The notes under the pieces: generated by a model
Told to the model about the DNA's origin: nothing
The model's input: the letters and a program-made list of their open reading frames with translations, nothing else
The model's database searches: none
Shown: piece by piece, positions 1-8,587 of the stretch
Layout of the letters: the number at the start of each line of letters is the position of its first letter
Numbering within the stretch: the first letter of the stretch is position 1
Program-made: the position numbers and the translations under genes
Source: Bacteroidaceae bacterium
Lineage (GTDB): Bacteria > Bacteroidota > Bacteroidia > Bacteroidales > Bacteroidaceae
Length of the DNA: 64,000 nucleotides
Direction of reading: 5' to 3'
NCBI GenBank assembly: GCA_900771425.1
Contig: CAAGNV010000065.1
Location: 46,938 to 110,937, forward strand

Positions 1-925
1 TCTCGGCACGTGAGTTGCCTGCGTAAGCGCGGGTTACGGCTGCTGAGTCCTGAGGTGCTGCGAAGCGGTCAAGGATTGAGCTGTAGTAAGTTGACTTTGG
101 ATTCGATGCAATAATCTTTGCCATGTTGTCGAGAGGAAGGATTACTTTGTCAACTTCATGAATGAATCCGTTCAGACAGAAGATGTTTGCCTTACCTTCT
201 GCAACTTTGACGCGTGCGTTGTTCACATACACGTCGTCGCTGTGGAATGTGCCGTCAGGTACTCCGTAGAGGAAGTCAACATCATTGGTTGACAACTTAT
301 TGCCCTGAAGGAACTTTCCGTTGAAGTGTACCATTGGAGGTGCTGTGGCATCCTCGAACAGGACGATTGTGTCAAGTCCTGTAATGGCACTGAAATACTT
401 GTTCTTAGGCAGGGTAGCATCATAATCACTTGAAGTGAAGACTGCTACTGAGTCGAGGACTGACTGAGAAGAAACACGGCGGAATACTTCTCCTGGTACT
501 GGACCACCTGTCGTTGAACCTGGCTGAGCTGATGAAAGAAGCGTCGTTGGGTAAGGGTTGTCAATCATCGCTGAATAGAGCAACAGTTTCTTCTGTGCCA
601 TTGACAGTTCTGAATAACTACGCACTCCCCATGGGTTCGATTTGAAGAACTCGGCGAACGCATCGTCGTCAGCAACGAACAAGGTTTTACTACCTGTCTT
701 GGAAAGAACTTCTTGTTCACCAAGATCCTGGATGAGTTGCACGAAATTAGTAAAATTACCTTCGCTCTCGACATAACCGAAGAGACTGTTCAGTCCTGAA
801 GGCTGATCATTCTCGCGGTCTAATGCCTCGTCAGAGCAAGAGTAAAAACCTAATGATGCAACAAGCAGAGCGCCTCCTACCAGAAGGTGCTTGCTAAGGT
901 TTTGCCTTTGTAAGTTACGCAACAT
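1..925 (-). CDS. Fasciclin-domain lipoprotein, 3' part missing
   Basis: Open reading frame of at least 308 codons that runs off the left window edge, so the C-terminus is not seen. It starts with a short basic N-terminus, a hydrophobic stretch and a lipobox ending in the cysteine of GFYSCSDE (Cys about residue 30), which predicts lipidation and export to the cell envelope. Residues about 45-280 resemble a fasciclin (FAS1) domain: a segment like TKTLFVADDDAF followed by a long insertion and a closing motif like NGFIHEVDKVILP. FAS1 proteins are adhesion or surface modules, and in Bacteroidales they often accompany SusC/SusD loci, but no such neighbour is visible here. The start at 925 is the only Met placed before the lipoprotein signal. 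Domain call moderately sure; role inferred. Confidence 0.75.
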   Translation of the reverse strand, partial: MLRNLQRQNLSKHLLVGGALLVASLGFYSCSDEALDRENDQPSGLNSLFGYVESEGNFTNFVQLIQDLGEQEVLSKTGSKTLFVADDDAFAEFFKSNPWGVRSYSELSMAQKKLLLYSAMIDNPYPTTLLSSAQPGSTTGGPVPGEVFRRVSSQSVLDSVAVFTSSDYDATLPKNKYFSAITGLDTIVLFEDATAPPMVHFNGKFLQGNKLSTNDVDFLYGVPDGTFHSDDVYVNNARVKVAEGKANIFCLNGFIHEVDKVILPLDNMAKIIASNPKSTYYSSILDRFAAPQDSAAVTRAYAGNSRAE

Positions 926-1596
926 AGATTTTGTTGATTGATTAATTAATTATTTTGGTTAATTTTTTGGATTGTTCAAGTTTGCACTGGGCAATTCTTC
1001 GTGAATACTGCAATGCAATTATCGTCGGATATCGTCTTGTCGCCCGCAACGGACACACGCTCACGCGCACGCACATATAACACGACAAATCAACACTCAA
1101 TTCCTACCCTACTGCGGGATTGACCCGCCGCGGCTGACATACACCATCGACTTTGCTATCTTTCACCTGCAAAACAGGCAGAAAACTTATCGACAAAATG
1201 CTGTAAGCACGCAAATCCAACGATGTTATTACATAGTAATACACGCCAAATCGGGTGCAAGTTACGCATTTTATTTGTTGTAAACAAATTTTCACATTAT
1301 TTTGCATTTGTTTTATGTACTTTTTTCATCTTTTATTGTACTTTTTCACTTTTACCCCCTAAAATGGCACCGCCATATTACAAATCAGCATTCCGCCATC
1401 AGCAACGAAACGAGCACGAAAATCAATGTCGGAGAAAGCACAAATCAAGTACGAAAACAAGCAAGACCAAGTGCTGCTACAAGACATGAAAAAGAGAGAA
1501 AACGAAGTCAGAATTTCGGGAAAAAGAGGAACCGTCAAAGGTCGAACAGGGCTATCAAACCACAGCAAAAATCACGTCACATCCAAGAGCAGAAAA

Positions 1597-1878
1597 TGCA
1601 TAAATATACAACACAAATGAATAATTATGCATAAAGAAAAAGCAATAACCGCAACGGCGCAAGGCGAAAAGTACAAGTTCTTACAAGACTGATAATCAGC
1701 ATGGTTACATCTACGTCAAAACACAGCCATATCTTCGTGCCATAAGAACCAAATCTTATCGCCATAAGAACCAAATCTTATTGCCCGAAGATTTGGTTCT
1801 TCAGACGGTAAGATATGGCCGTGTAATTCGACACGCACAAATCCGTTGCTCAATACATTCAAAAATGCATAAATATGC
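1597..1878 (+). repeat. Phased intergenic element, copy 1 (full, 282 bp)
   Basis: Left end box TGCATAAATATACA at 1597, a degenerate copy of the palindrome ATGCATAATTATGCAT at 1617-1632, TGATAATCA at 1690-1698, then five 14-bp units starting at 1722, 1744, 1766, 1788 and 1810 (exactly 22 bp apart), and the right end box TGCATAAATATGCA at 1865-1878. Units 1 and 2 read AAGAACCAAATCTT, unit 3 is the reverse complement, and units 0 and 4 form an outer inverted pair (GCCATATCTT and AAGATATGGC). All this is read directly from the sequence; function unknown. Confidence 0.9.
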
Positions 1879-2069
1879 ATTCATACGGGTATCGTATTCC
1901 GGTCAAGGTGCAGCGTGAACGAATGTCACGAACTAACGGTCTGACGACAATGACTGCGTAACGTATAGCACTGACCAGTAAGCATCCGCCGCAACACACA
2001 TTCCACGTTATAGTCATCCGTGCACAAGACAATACGCCCATACTTAAGACTTTGCAGCAGGCAATAAAC

Positions 2070-2102
2070 AACAAACCGCACCCCACGCATATGGGATGCG
2101 GC
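2070..2102 (-). terminator. Hairpin behind rplQ, probable terminator
   Basis: On the minus strand a GC-rich stem of about ten pairs with one mismatch (arms at 2092-2101 and 2076-2085) is followed by TTTGTTGTTTATT. It lies about 45 bases past the rplQ stop, so it is well placed to end the ribosomal-protein transcript. The T-tract is interrupted, so the call is moderate. Confidence 0.55.
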
Positions 2103-2147
2103 TTATGCGGATATACGATTGTTATCGTCAACCGATTACAATTCAGA

Positions 2148-2642
2148 TTACTCTGCTGCTGGAGCCTCTGTTGCCTCTGCTGGTGCTTCTGCAACTTCTT
2201 CTGCAGGAGCAGCTGCCTCAGCCTTAGGAGCAGACTTGCGGCTACGACGTGTACGAGTCTTCTTTTCAGCCTTAGCCATGTTCTCATCGAAGTCAACGAG
2301 TTCGATGAATGCCATATCTGCATCGTCAGATGCACGCTTGCCGAGCTTGATGATACGTGTGTAACCACCTGGACGGTCAGCAACCTTATTTGCGACTACA
2401 CCGAAGAGTTCAGTGATGGCATACTTGTTCTGGAGGTAGCTGAATACGACGCGGCGAGAAGCAGTAGTGTCGTCCTTTGACTTAGTAATCAGTGGCTCAA
2501 CATATACACGGAGAGCCTTTGCCTTTTGGAGAGTCGTTGTGATACGCTTGTGCATAATCAGTGATGTTGCCATGTTTGACAACATTGCTGCTCTGTGAGC
2601 AGACTTACGGCTCAGATGATTGAATTTCTTATTGTGTCTCAT
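2148..2642 (-). CDS. rplQ: Large subunit ribosomal protein L17
   Basis: L17 binds 23S rRNA around the peptide exit tunnel of the 50S subunit. The N-terminal 115 residues are typical: MRHNKKFNHLSRKSAHRAAM, the segment KRITTTLQKAKALR, and the GGYTRI motif near residue 93. The protein is 164 aa, longer than the 120-130 aa of many bacteria, because of a Lys/Arg stretch followed by an Ala/Glu/Pro-rich tail from about residue 125; such tails occur in Bacteroidota L17. It follows rpoA with 5 bases between them and is the last gene of the alpha operon. Very sure. Confidence 0.98.
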   Translation of the reverse strand: MRHNKKFNHLSRKSAHRAAMLSNMATSLIMHKRITTTLQKAKALRVYVEPLITKSKDDTTASRRVVFSYLQNKYAITELFGVVANKVADRPGGYTRIIKLGKRASDDADMAFIELVDFDENMAKAEKKTRTRRSRKSAPKAEAAAPAEEVAEAPAEATEAPAAE

Positions 2643-2647
2643 CTTGA

Positions 2648-3640
2648 TTAATCTTTATCGAGTTTATACTTACTAGTGTCGGTTCCGAACTGAAGGCCAT
2701 GCTCTTCGAGCAGGTCATCAAGTTCTGTGAGTGACTTCTTACCAAAGTTGCGGAACTTGAGCAAATCATTCTTTTGGTACTTAACCAAGTCACCGAGAGT
2801 GTCAACATCTGCTGCCTTCAAGCAGTTGAGGGCACGTACAGAGAGGTTCATGTCGGTAAGTTTGGTCTTGAGCAACTGACGCATACGCAGGATTTCCTCA
2901 TCGAACTCTTCTACACCGTCGATGTCGTTGTTGTCGAGAGTAATCTTCTCGTCAGAGAACAACATGAAGTGGTAAATGAGTATCTTTGCTGCTTCCTTGA
3001 GAGCATCCTTTGGAAGGATTGAACCATCGGTAGTGATTTCCAGGATCAACTTGTCGTAGTCGGTCTTCTGCTGCACACGGTATGGTTCTACGCTGTACTT
3101 GACGTTGCGTATTGGTGTATAGATGGAGTCGATGGCAAGTTCGTTAATCTCCTTGCAGAACTCACGGTTTTCATCAGCAGGCACGTAACCACGGCCCTTG
3201 TTGATGTTGAGTTCGATCTCCATAGTTGCTTTTGCATCTAAATGGCAAATTACCAATTCAGGATTTAACACTCCAAATCCATTAAGATACTTGCTGATAT
3301 CGCCAGCTTTAAACTCGGTTGAATTCTCGACTTTGATAGATACCTTTTCGGATTCTACACCGTCAACTGTCTGCTTGAATCTGACTTGCTTGAGATTCAA
3401 GATAATGTTGGTAACGTCTTCCTTGACGCCAGGTACGGTCGCAAATTCGTGCTCTACACCAGCAATACGGATGGTATTGATAGCATAGCCCTCGAGTGAC
3501 GAGAGAAGAATGCGACGGAGCGGATTACCGATGGTAATACCGAAACCTGGTTCGAGAGGACGGAACTCAAAGCGTCCGAACTTCTCGTCAGATTCCAACA
3601 TTATAACTTTTTCTGGTTTTTGAAATGCTAATACCGCCAT
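2648..3640 (-). CDS. rpoA: RNA polymerase alpha subunit
   Basis: Alpha dimerises to nucleate assembly of RNA polymerase, and its C-terminal domain contacts promoter DNA and regulators. The N-terminal domain shows the family signature PLEPGFGITIGNPLRRILLS near residue 30. The C-terminal domain (about residues 255-320) shows LSVRALNCLKAADVDTLGDL and the helix-hairpin-helix part FGKKSLTELDDLL. At 330 aa it has the normal length. It sits between rpsD and rplQ, the standard alpha-operon order, with very short spacers, so it is co-transcribed with the ribosomal proteins. Confidence 0.98.
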   Translation of the reverse strand: MAVLAFQKPEKVIMLESDEKFGRFEFRPLEPGFGITIGNPLRRILLSSLEGYAINTIRIAGVEHEFATVPGVKEDVTNIILNLKQVRFKQTVDGVESEKVSIKVENSTEFKAGDISKYLNGFGVLNPELVICHLDAKATMEIELNINKGRGYVPADENREFCKEINELAIDSIYTPIRNVKYSVEPYRVQQKTDYDKLILEITTDGSILPKDALKEAAKILIYHFMLFSDEKITLDNNDIDGVEEFDEEILRMRQLLKTKLTDMNLSVRALNCLKAADVDTLGDLVKYQKNDLLKFRNFGKKSLTELDDLLEEHGLQFGTDTSKYKLDKD

Positions 3641-3649
3641 TGTTAATTT

Positions 3650-4255
3650 TTATTTAGAGTACAACTCGACAATCATTTGCTCTTTAATATTCTCAGGGAT
3701 GTCTGCGCGCTCTGGCATATGGAGCATTGTTCCACCCATTGCTGCGTCGTTCCATTCAATCCAAGGATATTTGCTGTGGTTGAAGCCTGCGAGTGACTCG
3801 GCGATGACTTCAAGAGAGCGTGCCTTTTCACGTACTGCTACCAACTGACCAGGCTTTACTGAGTAAGATGGGATGTTCACAACCTGACCATCTACAGTGA
3901 TGTGCTTGTGACTAACCATCTGACGTGCTGCTGCACGGGTTGGTGCGATACCAAGACGATAAACGATATTGTCCAGACGTGCCTCGAGGAGCTGAAGAAG
4001 TACTTCACCTGTTACACCTGATGATGTAGCTGCCTTCTCGAACAAGTTGCGGAACTGACGTTCGAGAACACCGTAAGTGTACTTTGCCTTCTGCTTCTCA
4101 GCGAGCATGAGTCCGTATTCTGATGACTTCTTGCGACGGTTGTTGCCATGCTGGCCTGCAGGATAGTTTCTCTTTGACAAAACCTTGTCTGGTCCAAAAA
4201 TTGCCTCACCGAAACGGCGTGAAATTCTTGACTTTGGTCCTATATATCTTGCCAT
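3650..4255 (-). CDS. rpsD: Small subunit ribosomal protein S4
   Basis: S4 is a primary 16S rRNA binder that starts 30S assembly. The 201-aa protein begins MARYIGPKSRISRRFGE and has the S4 RNA-binding domain at about residues 92-155 (LEARLDNIVYRLGIAPTRAA then HKHITVDGQVVNIPS). The N-terminal region lacks a zinc-binding cysteine set. The start is preceded by AAAAAGATT directly before ATG, a leader also seen before rpsK and rpsE. Gene order rpsM-rpsK-rpsD-rpoA-rplQ is standard. In some bacteria S4 represses the alpha operon; nothing here shows that. Confidence 0.98.
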   Translation of the reverse strand: MARYIGPKSRISRRFGEAIFGPDKVLSKRNYPAGQHGNNRRKKSSEYGLMLAEKQKAKYTYGVLERQFRNLFEKAATSSGVTGEVLLQLLEARLDNIVYRLGIAPTRAAARQMVSHKHITVDGQVVNIPSYSVKPGQLVAVREKARSLEVIAESLAGFNHSKYPWIEWNDAAMGGTMLHMPERADIPENIKEQMIVELYSK

Positions 4256-4444
4256 AATCTTTTTACTGTTTGTATAATTTCAATTCTTGTTTACTCTTGA
4301 GACTGACGGTAGAGCGACCTACGATGTGTATGTATTGCTGCAGCCGCGACGGCAGAAAGGAAAAGATGCCGACAAAATTGATAGCGATAATACACTCGGC
4401 ACGATACGCCCGAAATTGATTGAGGTCAGCCTGCTTGATGTTTG

Positions 4445-4834
4445 TTATACACGACGACGCTTTGGTGGGCGGCAGCCATTGTGTGGAAGTGGAGTAACGT
4501 CGATGATTTCTGTTACTTCAATACCTGCACCGTAGCAACCACGGATAGCGGATTCACGGCCATTGCCTGGACCCTTGACGTATGCCGTCACCTTTCTCAA
4601 ACCAAGATCGTATGCAACCTTTGCACAATCCTGAGCTGCCATCTGAGCTGCGTATGGGGTGTTCTTCTTAGAACCACGGAATCCCATCTTACCAGCTGAT
4701 GACCATGAGATAACCTGACCCTCGCTGTTAGCCAATGTCACAATGATATTGTTGAATGATGAGTGAACATGGAGCTGACCCTGGGCAGTTATCTTAACGT
4801 TTCTCTTCTTTGCAGAAGTGGTTTTCTTTGCCAT
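4445..4834 (-). CDS. rpsK: Small subunit ribosomal protein S11
   Basis: S11 lies in the 30S platform near the mRNA exit path. The 129-aa product contains the family hallmarks GQLHVHSSFNNIIVTLA, the segment GFRGSKKNTPYAAQ and the C-terminal DVTPLPHNGCRPPKRRRV. Length normal. A spacer of 189 bases separates it from rpsD, one of the widest in the cluster; no gene or clear promoter was seen in it. AAGATT stands directly before the ATG. Confidence 0.98.
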   Translation of the reverse strand: MAKKTTSAKKRNVKITAQGQLHVHSSFNNIIVTLANSEGQVISWSSAGKMGFRGSKKNTPYAAQMAAQDCAKVAYDLGLRKVTAYVKGPGNGRESAIRGCYGAGIEVTEIIDVTPLPHNGCRPPKRRRV

Positions 4835-4924
4835 AATCTTATTTACTATTTTGACAAGTTACTATTTACTTTTGGAAGATAATCTACTGTCTAAAAACTC
4901 GAAGCTAAGCGTTCTTTATACTAA

Positions 4925-5305
4925 TTACTTAGTAGCCTTCTTCTTGTTAGCAACAGTCTTCTTCTTTCCCTTACGTGTGCGGGCATTGTTCTTTGTGCTC
5001 TGACCACGTACTGGAAGTCCGTTACGGTGACGGATGCCGCGATAACAGCCAATATCCATCAATCGCTTGATGTTGAGCTGAATCTCTGAACGGAGGTCAC
5101 CTTCTACCTTATATTCGGCACCAATAATCTCACGAATCTTTGCTGCCTGGTCATCTGTCCAGTCTTTTACTTTCAAATCTTTGTCAACTCCAGCCTTATC
5201 CAAAATCTTAGCTGAGCTGCTGCGTCCGATACCGAAAATGTATGTCAACGCAATTTCGCCTCTCTTGTTCTGTGGGAGGTCGACACCAACAATTCTTATT
5301 GCCAT
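4925..5305 (-). CDS. rpsM: Small subunit ribosomal protein S13
   Basis: S13 sits in the 30S head and bridges to the 50S subunit. The 126-aa sequence starts MAIRIVGVDLPQNKRGEIALTY and has the helix-two-turn-helix segment IGRSSSAKIL, the conserved GCYRGIRHRNGLPVRGQ and the basic tail NARTRKGKKKTVANKKKATK. Downstream of rpmJ with a 37-base spacer, as in most bacteria. Very sure. Confidence 0.98.
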   Translation of the reverse strand: MAIRIVGVDLPQNKRGEIALTYIFGIGRSSSAKILDKAGVDKDLKVKDWTDDQAAKIREIIGAEYKVEGDLRSEIQLNIKRLMDIGCYRGIRHRNGLPVRGQSTKNNARTRKGKKKTVANKKKATK

Positions 5306-5342
5306 ATCTTAAATTTATTTATTATCTACTTGGCTTGTGAAT

Positions 5343-5459
5343 TTATCCCTGACGCATCTTGAACTTAGGGTTCTTCTTGTTGATTACAAACAGACGACCC
5401 TTACGTCTAACGATTACGCAGTCAGGTGTACGCTTCTTTAAAGATGCTTTTGTTTTCAT
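5343..5459 (-). CDS. rpmJ: Large subunit ribosomal protein L36
   Basis: A 38-aa reading frame that begins MKTKASLKKRTPDC and ends NKKNPKFKMRQG, matching the Bacteroidota form of L36, which stabilises 23S rRNA in the 50S subunit. The zinc-binding set typical of many L36 proteins is incomplete: only one cysteine (residue 14) is present, as in other members of this phylum. It lies between infA and rpsM with about 38 bases on either side, exactly where L36 is expected. Confidence 0.96.
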   Translation of the reverse strand: MKTKASLKKRTPDCVIVRRKGRLFVINKKNPKFKMRQG

Positions 5460-5498
5460 TGTTTTTTAGCTTTTGCGGTCTTACTTATGTACTACCCG

Positions 5499-5717
5499 TT
5501 ATTTATATCTGAATACTATTCTTCCTTTGGACAGGTCATAAGGCGACATTTCAACCTTAATCTTATCACCCGGCAATATCTTTATATAGTGCATACGCAT
5601 CTTACCTGATATGTGAGCGATGATTTCATGACCGTTTTCCAACTCTACGCGAAACATTGCATTCGACAATGCCTCAACGATGGTTCCGTCTTGTTCTATT
5701 GCTGACTGTTTAGCCAT
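5499..5717 (-). CDS. infA: Translation initiation factor IF-1
   Basis: IF-1 occupies the ribosomal A site during initiation and supports IF-2 and IF-3. The 72-aa product is a single OB-fold with the expected pattern: IEQDGTIVEALSNAMFRVEL, then HISGKMRMHYIKILPGDKI, and the end YDLSKGRIVFRYK. Length is exactly typical. It stands between map and rpmJ, the usual spc/alpha junction order, with 24 bases after map. Confidence 0.98.
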   Translation of the reverse strand: MAKQSAIEQDGTIVEALSNAMFRVELENGHEIIAHISGKMRMHYIKILPGDKIKVEMSPYDLSKGRIVFRYK

Positions 5718-5741
5718 ACTTAACTTTTAAAATGATTATCC

Positions 5742-6539
5742 TTATGATTGACTATCTTGTATGATTCTTTCAATATCATCAAACGATGACAAAATGTCGG
5801 CCTTGCCTTTGTGAACACATATAGTATGCTCGAAATGGGCAGCCAGACTCCTGTCGCGCGTTACAACGCCCCACTTGTCCTGCTGGAGGTAAATCTCCTT
5901 GGCACCCATCGTTATCATTGGTTCGATAGCGATGCAAAGTCCGTCCTTCAGCTGGATGCCGTTTCCACGACGCCCGAAATTGGGGACTTGGGGATCTTCA
6001 TGCATCTCGCGTCCGATACCATGACCGACGAACTCCCTTATCACTCCGTAACCATGACTTTCACAGTGTGACTGTACTGCATACGAAATGTCACCTATGC
6101 GATGTCCTGCCACGGCTTGTTCTATTCCCAAGTACAGTGCTTCCTTGGTTGTCCGCAGCAACTCCTTGGTTGCTTCTGAAACTTCACCAACTGCAAACGT
6201 GTAGCATGAGTCACCACAAAATCCGTTAAGCTTAGTTCCACAGTCAATTGAGACAATGTCACCGTCTTTCAGCGGAATATCGTTCGGAATGCCATGCACA
6301 ACCTGCTCATTGACAGAAGTACATATACTGGCGGGAAACTCGGGACCGTAAGGATTGGGAAATCCCTTGAACGTCGGTTCAGCTCCGTTGTCACGGATGA
6401 ATGTCTCCGCTAAGACATCAAGTTGACGGGTAGTTACGCCAGGACGTATTATTTTAGATAATTCTGCGAGAGTCTTGCCTACAAGGAGGTTTGCCTCCCG
6501 CAGAAGTTCTATTTCATCGTTTGTCTTAAGATAAATCAT
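5742..6539 (-). CDS. map: Type I methionine aminopeptidase
   Basis: Removes the N-terminal methionine from nascent proteins in the cytoplasm; a metal-dependent enzyme. The 265-aa sequence has all expected catalytic residues: His82 (VVHGIP), metal ligands Asp99 (SIDCG), Asp110 (CGDSCY), His173 (VGHGIG), Glu206 (AIEPMI) and Glu237 (HFEHT). No N-terminal zinc-finger extension, so it is the short class. It follows secY with 9 bases between the genes, as in many bacteria, and precedes infA. Confidence 0.97.
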   Translation of the reverse strand: MIYLKTNDEIELLREANLLVGKTLAELSKIIRPGVTTRQLDVLAETFIRDNGAEPTFKGFPNPYGPEFPASICTSVNEQVVHGIPNDIPLKDGDIVSIDCGTKLNGFCGDSCYTFAVGEVSEATKELLRTTKEALYLGIEQAVAGHRIGDISYAVQSHCESHGYGVIREFVGHGIGREMHEDPQVPNFGRRGNGIQLKDGLCIAIEPMITMGAKEIYLQQDKWGVVTRDRSLAAHFEHTICVHKGKADILSSFDDIERIIQDSQS

Positions 6540-6548
6540 CTTAATCGA

Positions 6549-7913
6549 TTAATATGCACCACCTACACCGGCATGTGCTCCACGGATACGGCCAGTCTCG
6601 AGAAGTCCATCATAATGACGCATCAAGAGGTGGCTTTCAATGTGCTGGAGTGTATCAAGCACTACACCTACGAGGATGAGCAATGATGTACCACCAAAGA
6701 ACTGAGCGAACTCCTGCTTTACGCCGAACAGACTTGCAAATGCAGGCAATACGGCGATAAGTGCGAGGAACAATGAACCAGGTAATGTGATACGAGACAT
6801 AATCTTGTCGAGGAACTCAGCGGTGTTCTTACCTGGCTTGATGCCTGGTACGAAACCATTGTTGCGCTTCATGTCCTCTGCCATCTGTGTTGGATTGATG
6901 GTGATAGCAGTGTACAGATATGTGAACACGATGATAAGAGCTGCGAAAATCACATTATACAGCCAGCTTGTATGATCCATAAGCTGACTTACGAATGGAT
7001 TGGCAGACTTACCTCCGGTGAATCCGAGAATTGCAATCGGAATGAACATGATAGCCTGAGCAAAGATGATAGGCATTACGTTTGCAGCGTATGGCTTCAG
7101 AGGAATATACTGACGCGCACCGCCTACTTGACGATTGCCTGCAACACGCTTGGCATACTGTACAGGTACACGACGGACACCCTGGACGAGGAGAATTGCA
7201 GCGCCGATGACAGCGAACAATGCTACGATTTCAACGAGGAATACGAAGAGACCACCTGCGTCTGAGATGTGTGTTGTGAATTCCTGAGTAATTGCCTGTG
7301 GGAAGCGAGCGATGATACCAATCATGATGATGAGTGAAACACCCTGACCGATACCCTTGTCTGTAATTCTTTCACCTAACCAGAGAATGAACATACTGCC
7401 GGCAGCAAGTATGATGGTTGATGTAACAAAGAACCATGTCCAGTCGAGGGACTGGTAGATTGCCATGCCATTGGTGGTATTCTTCAGGTTAACCAAGAAT
7501 GACGGAGCCTGAACAAGAAGGATAGCCACTGTCAAATAACGTGTGAGCTGATTCATCTTGCGACGGCCGCTCTCGCCCTCGCGCTGCATCTTTTGGAAAT
7601 AAGGGACAGCAATACCGAGGAGTTGCATTACGATTGAAGCTGAGATGTACGGCATGATACCAAGGGCAAAGATAGATGCCTTGGAGAATGCACCACCTGA
7701 GAACATATCAAGCAACGACATAAGACCCTCACTTGTCTGATTCTTCAAGTTGCCGAGGGCTTCAGCATCAATTCCAGGCAGCACGATGAATGAGCCGAAA
7801 CGATACACAGCTACTAAGGCAATAGTAATCAAGAGACGAGAACGGAGGTCCTCAATCTTCCAAATGTTGGTCAAGGTCTTGATGAACTTGATATCCGTTA
7901 ATTTCTTTCCCAT
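6549..7913 (-). CDS. secY: Protein translocase subunit SecY
   Basis: SecY forms the protein-conducting channel of the Sec translocon in the inner membrane. The 454-aa product shows about ten hydrophobic helices. It carries the first signature (SGGAFSKASIFALGIMPYISAS near residue 70), the plug-adjacent region, and the segment GLLETGRIRGAHAGVGGAY at the C-terminus. It is the usual membrane gene within the spc operon, directly after rplO (11-base gap) and before map. Confidence 0.97.
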   Translation of the reverse strand: MGKKLTDIKFIKTLTNIWKIEDLRSRLLITIALVAVYRFGSFIVLPGIDAEALGNLKNQTSEGLMSLLDMFSGGAFSKASIFALGIMPYISASIVMQLLGIAVPYFQKMQREGESGRRKMNQLTRYLTVAILLVQAPSFLVNLKNTTNGMAIYQSLDWTWFFVTSTIILAAGSMFILWLGERITDKGIGQGVSLIIMIGIIARFPQAITQEFTTHISDAGGLFVFLVEIVALFAVIGAAILLVQGVRRVPVQYAKRVAGNRQVGGARQYIPLKPYAANVMPIIFAQAIMFIPIAILGFTGGKSANPFVSQLMDHTSWLYNVIFAALIIVFTYLYTAITINPTQMAEDMKRNNGFVPGIKPGKNTAEFLDKIMSRITLPGSLFLALIAVLPAFASLFGVKQEFAQFFGGTSLLILVGVVLDTLQHIESHLLMRHYDGLLETGRIRGAHAGVGGAY

Positions 7914-7924
7914 TATTTTTTTTA

Positions 7925-8371
7925 TTAGAGGGTTACAGCGTTGCCACCTTTTTCTGTTATCTTTGCTTTTGCAGTCTCAGAGAATGCATGAGCCTCAACA
8001 TCGAGTTTTGTAGTAAGCTCGCCGTTTGCCAATACCTTAACCAACTGCTTTGCGTTTACGAAACCTGCTTCGATGAGTTCAGCTATGCCGACCTTTTCAA
8101 GGTTCTTCTCTTCTGCCAACTTCTGGATTGTAGCAAGGTTGATTGCCTTGTACTCAACACGGTTGATGTTCTTGAAACCGAACTTAGGCACACGACGCTG
8201 GAGAGGCATCTGACCTCCTTCGAAACCAATCTTCTTCTTGTAACCAGAACGAGCCTTTGCTCCCTTGTGTCCACGAGTTGAAGTACGACCCTTGCCAGAA
8301 CCGTAACCACGACCTACTCGCTTGCTATTGTGAGTTGAGCCTTCTGCTGGTTTTAAATTATGTAATTCCAT
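7925..8371 (-). CDS. rplO: Large subunit ribosomal protein L15
   Basis: L15 is a late-assembly 50S protein that binds 23S rRNA. The 148-aa sequence begins MELHNLKPAEGSTHNSKRVG with the characteristic Gly/Lys/Arg-rich N-terminus (GRGYGSGKGRTSTRGHKG). It has the conserved FEGGQMPLQRRVPKFGF and a C-terminal KITEKGGNAVTL. It lies downstream of rpmD and just upstream of secY, the normal spc-operon order. Confidence 0.98.
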   Translation of the reverse strand: MELHNLKPAEGSTHNSKRVGRGYGSGKGRTSTRGHKGAKARSGYKKKIGFEGGQMPLQRRVPKFGFKNINRVEYKAINLATIQKLAEEKNLEKVGIAELIEAGFVNAKQLVKVLANGELTTKLDVEAHAFSETAKAKITEKGGNAVTL

Positions 8372-8395
8372 TGTGTCGATGTTTTAATTAGTTAC

Positions 8396-8572
8396 TTAGT
8401 CGATTACCTGAACAAGGTGACTCACCTTGTTGATCATGCCACGTACTGAAGGTGTATCTTCGTGTTCAACCACGCGGCCCAGCTTAGTGAGACCGAGCGA
8501 GTCGAGTGTACGCTTCTGGTCGATTGGTCGGTTTGCACGACTCTTAATCTGCTTAATCTTTATTGTTGCCAT
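8396..8572 (-). CDS. rpmD: Large subunit ribosomal protein L30
   Basis: A 58-codon frame starting MATIKIKQIKSRANRP and continuing with RTLDSLGLTKLGRVVEHEDT and a GMINKVSHLV end. This is the short bacterial L30 (Trp- and Cys-free) of the 50S subunit. It fills the 214-base gap between rpsE and rplO exactly where L30 is expected. The ATG is preceded 8 bases upstream by a perfect AAGGAGG, which fixes the start. Confidence 0.96.
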   Translation of the reverse strand: MATIKIKQIKSRANRPIDQKRTLDSLGLTKLGRVVEHEDTPSVRGMINKVSHLVQVID

Positions 8573-8580
8573 GTTGTAGT

Positions 8581-8587
8581 CCTCCTT
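8581..8587 (-). promoter_or_regulatory. Shine-Dalgarno site of rpmD
   Basis: AAGGAGG on the minus strand, 8 bases before the rpmD ATG. Such strong sites are uncommon in this phylum; this one lies in the rpsE-rpmD gap. Confidence 0.8.

Larger units (their letters stand above)
926..2147. other. Gene-free interval before the fasciclin gene
   Basis: About 1.2 kb with no convincing gene. It holds an alternating purine-pyrimidine tract (1062-1079), an AT-rich stretch with T-runs (1290-1350), the 282-bp phased intergenic element at 1597-1878 and the terminator-like hairpin behind rplQ (2070-2102). The reading frames in it are short, overlap the repeat, and lack a family resemblance. Confidence 0.7.

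Noticed and set aside
926..1150. Promoter for the fasciclin gene
   Set aside because: No TAnnTTTG box at a suitable place could be found on the minus strand.
1722..1823. CRISPR array at the 22-bp repeats
   Set aside because: Units are only 14 bp with 8-bp linkers, some are inverted, there are always five, and no cas gene is near.
1859..2383. 174-codon minus-strand frame overlapping rplQ
   Set aside because: Low-complexity Leu/Gln content from the Ala/Glu tail of rplQ in another frame; overlaps a real gene and the repeat.
4256..4444. Hidden gene or promoter in the rpsK-rpsD gap
   Set aside because: No frame with family resemblance and no box fitting the consensus.
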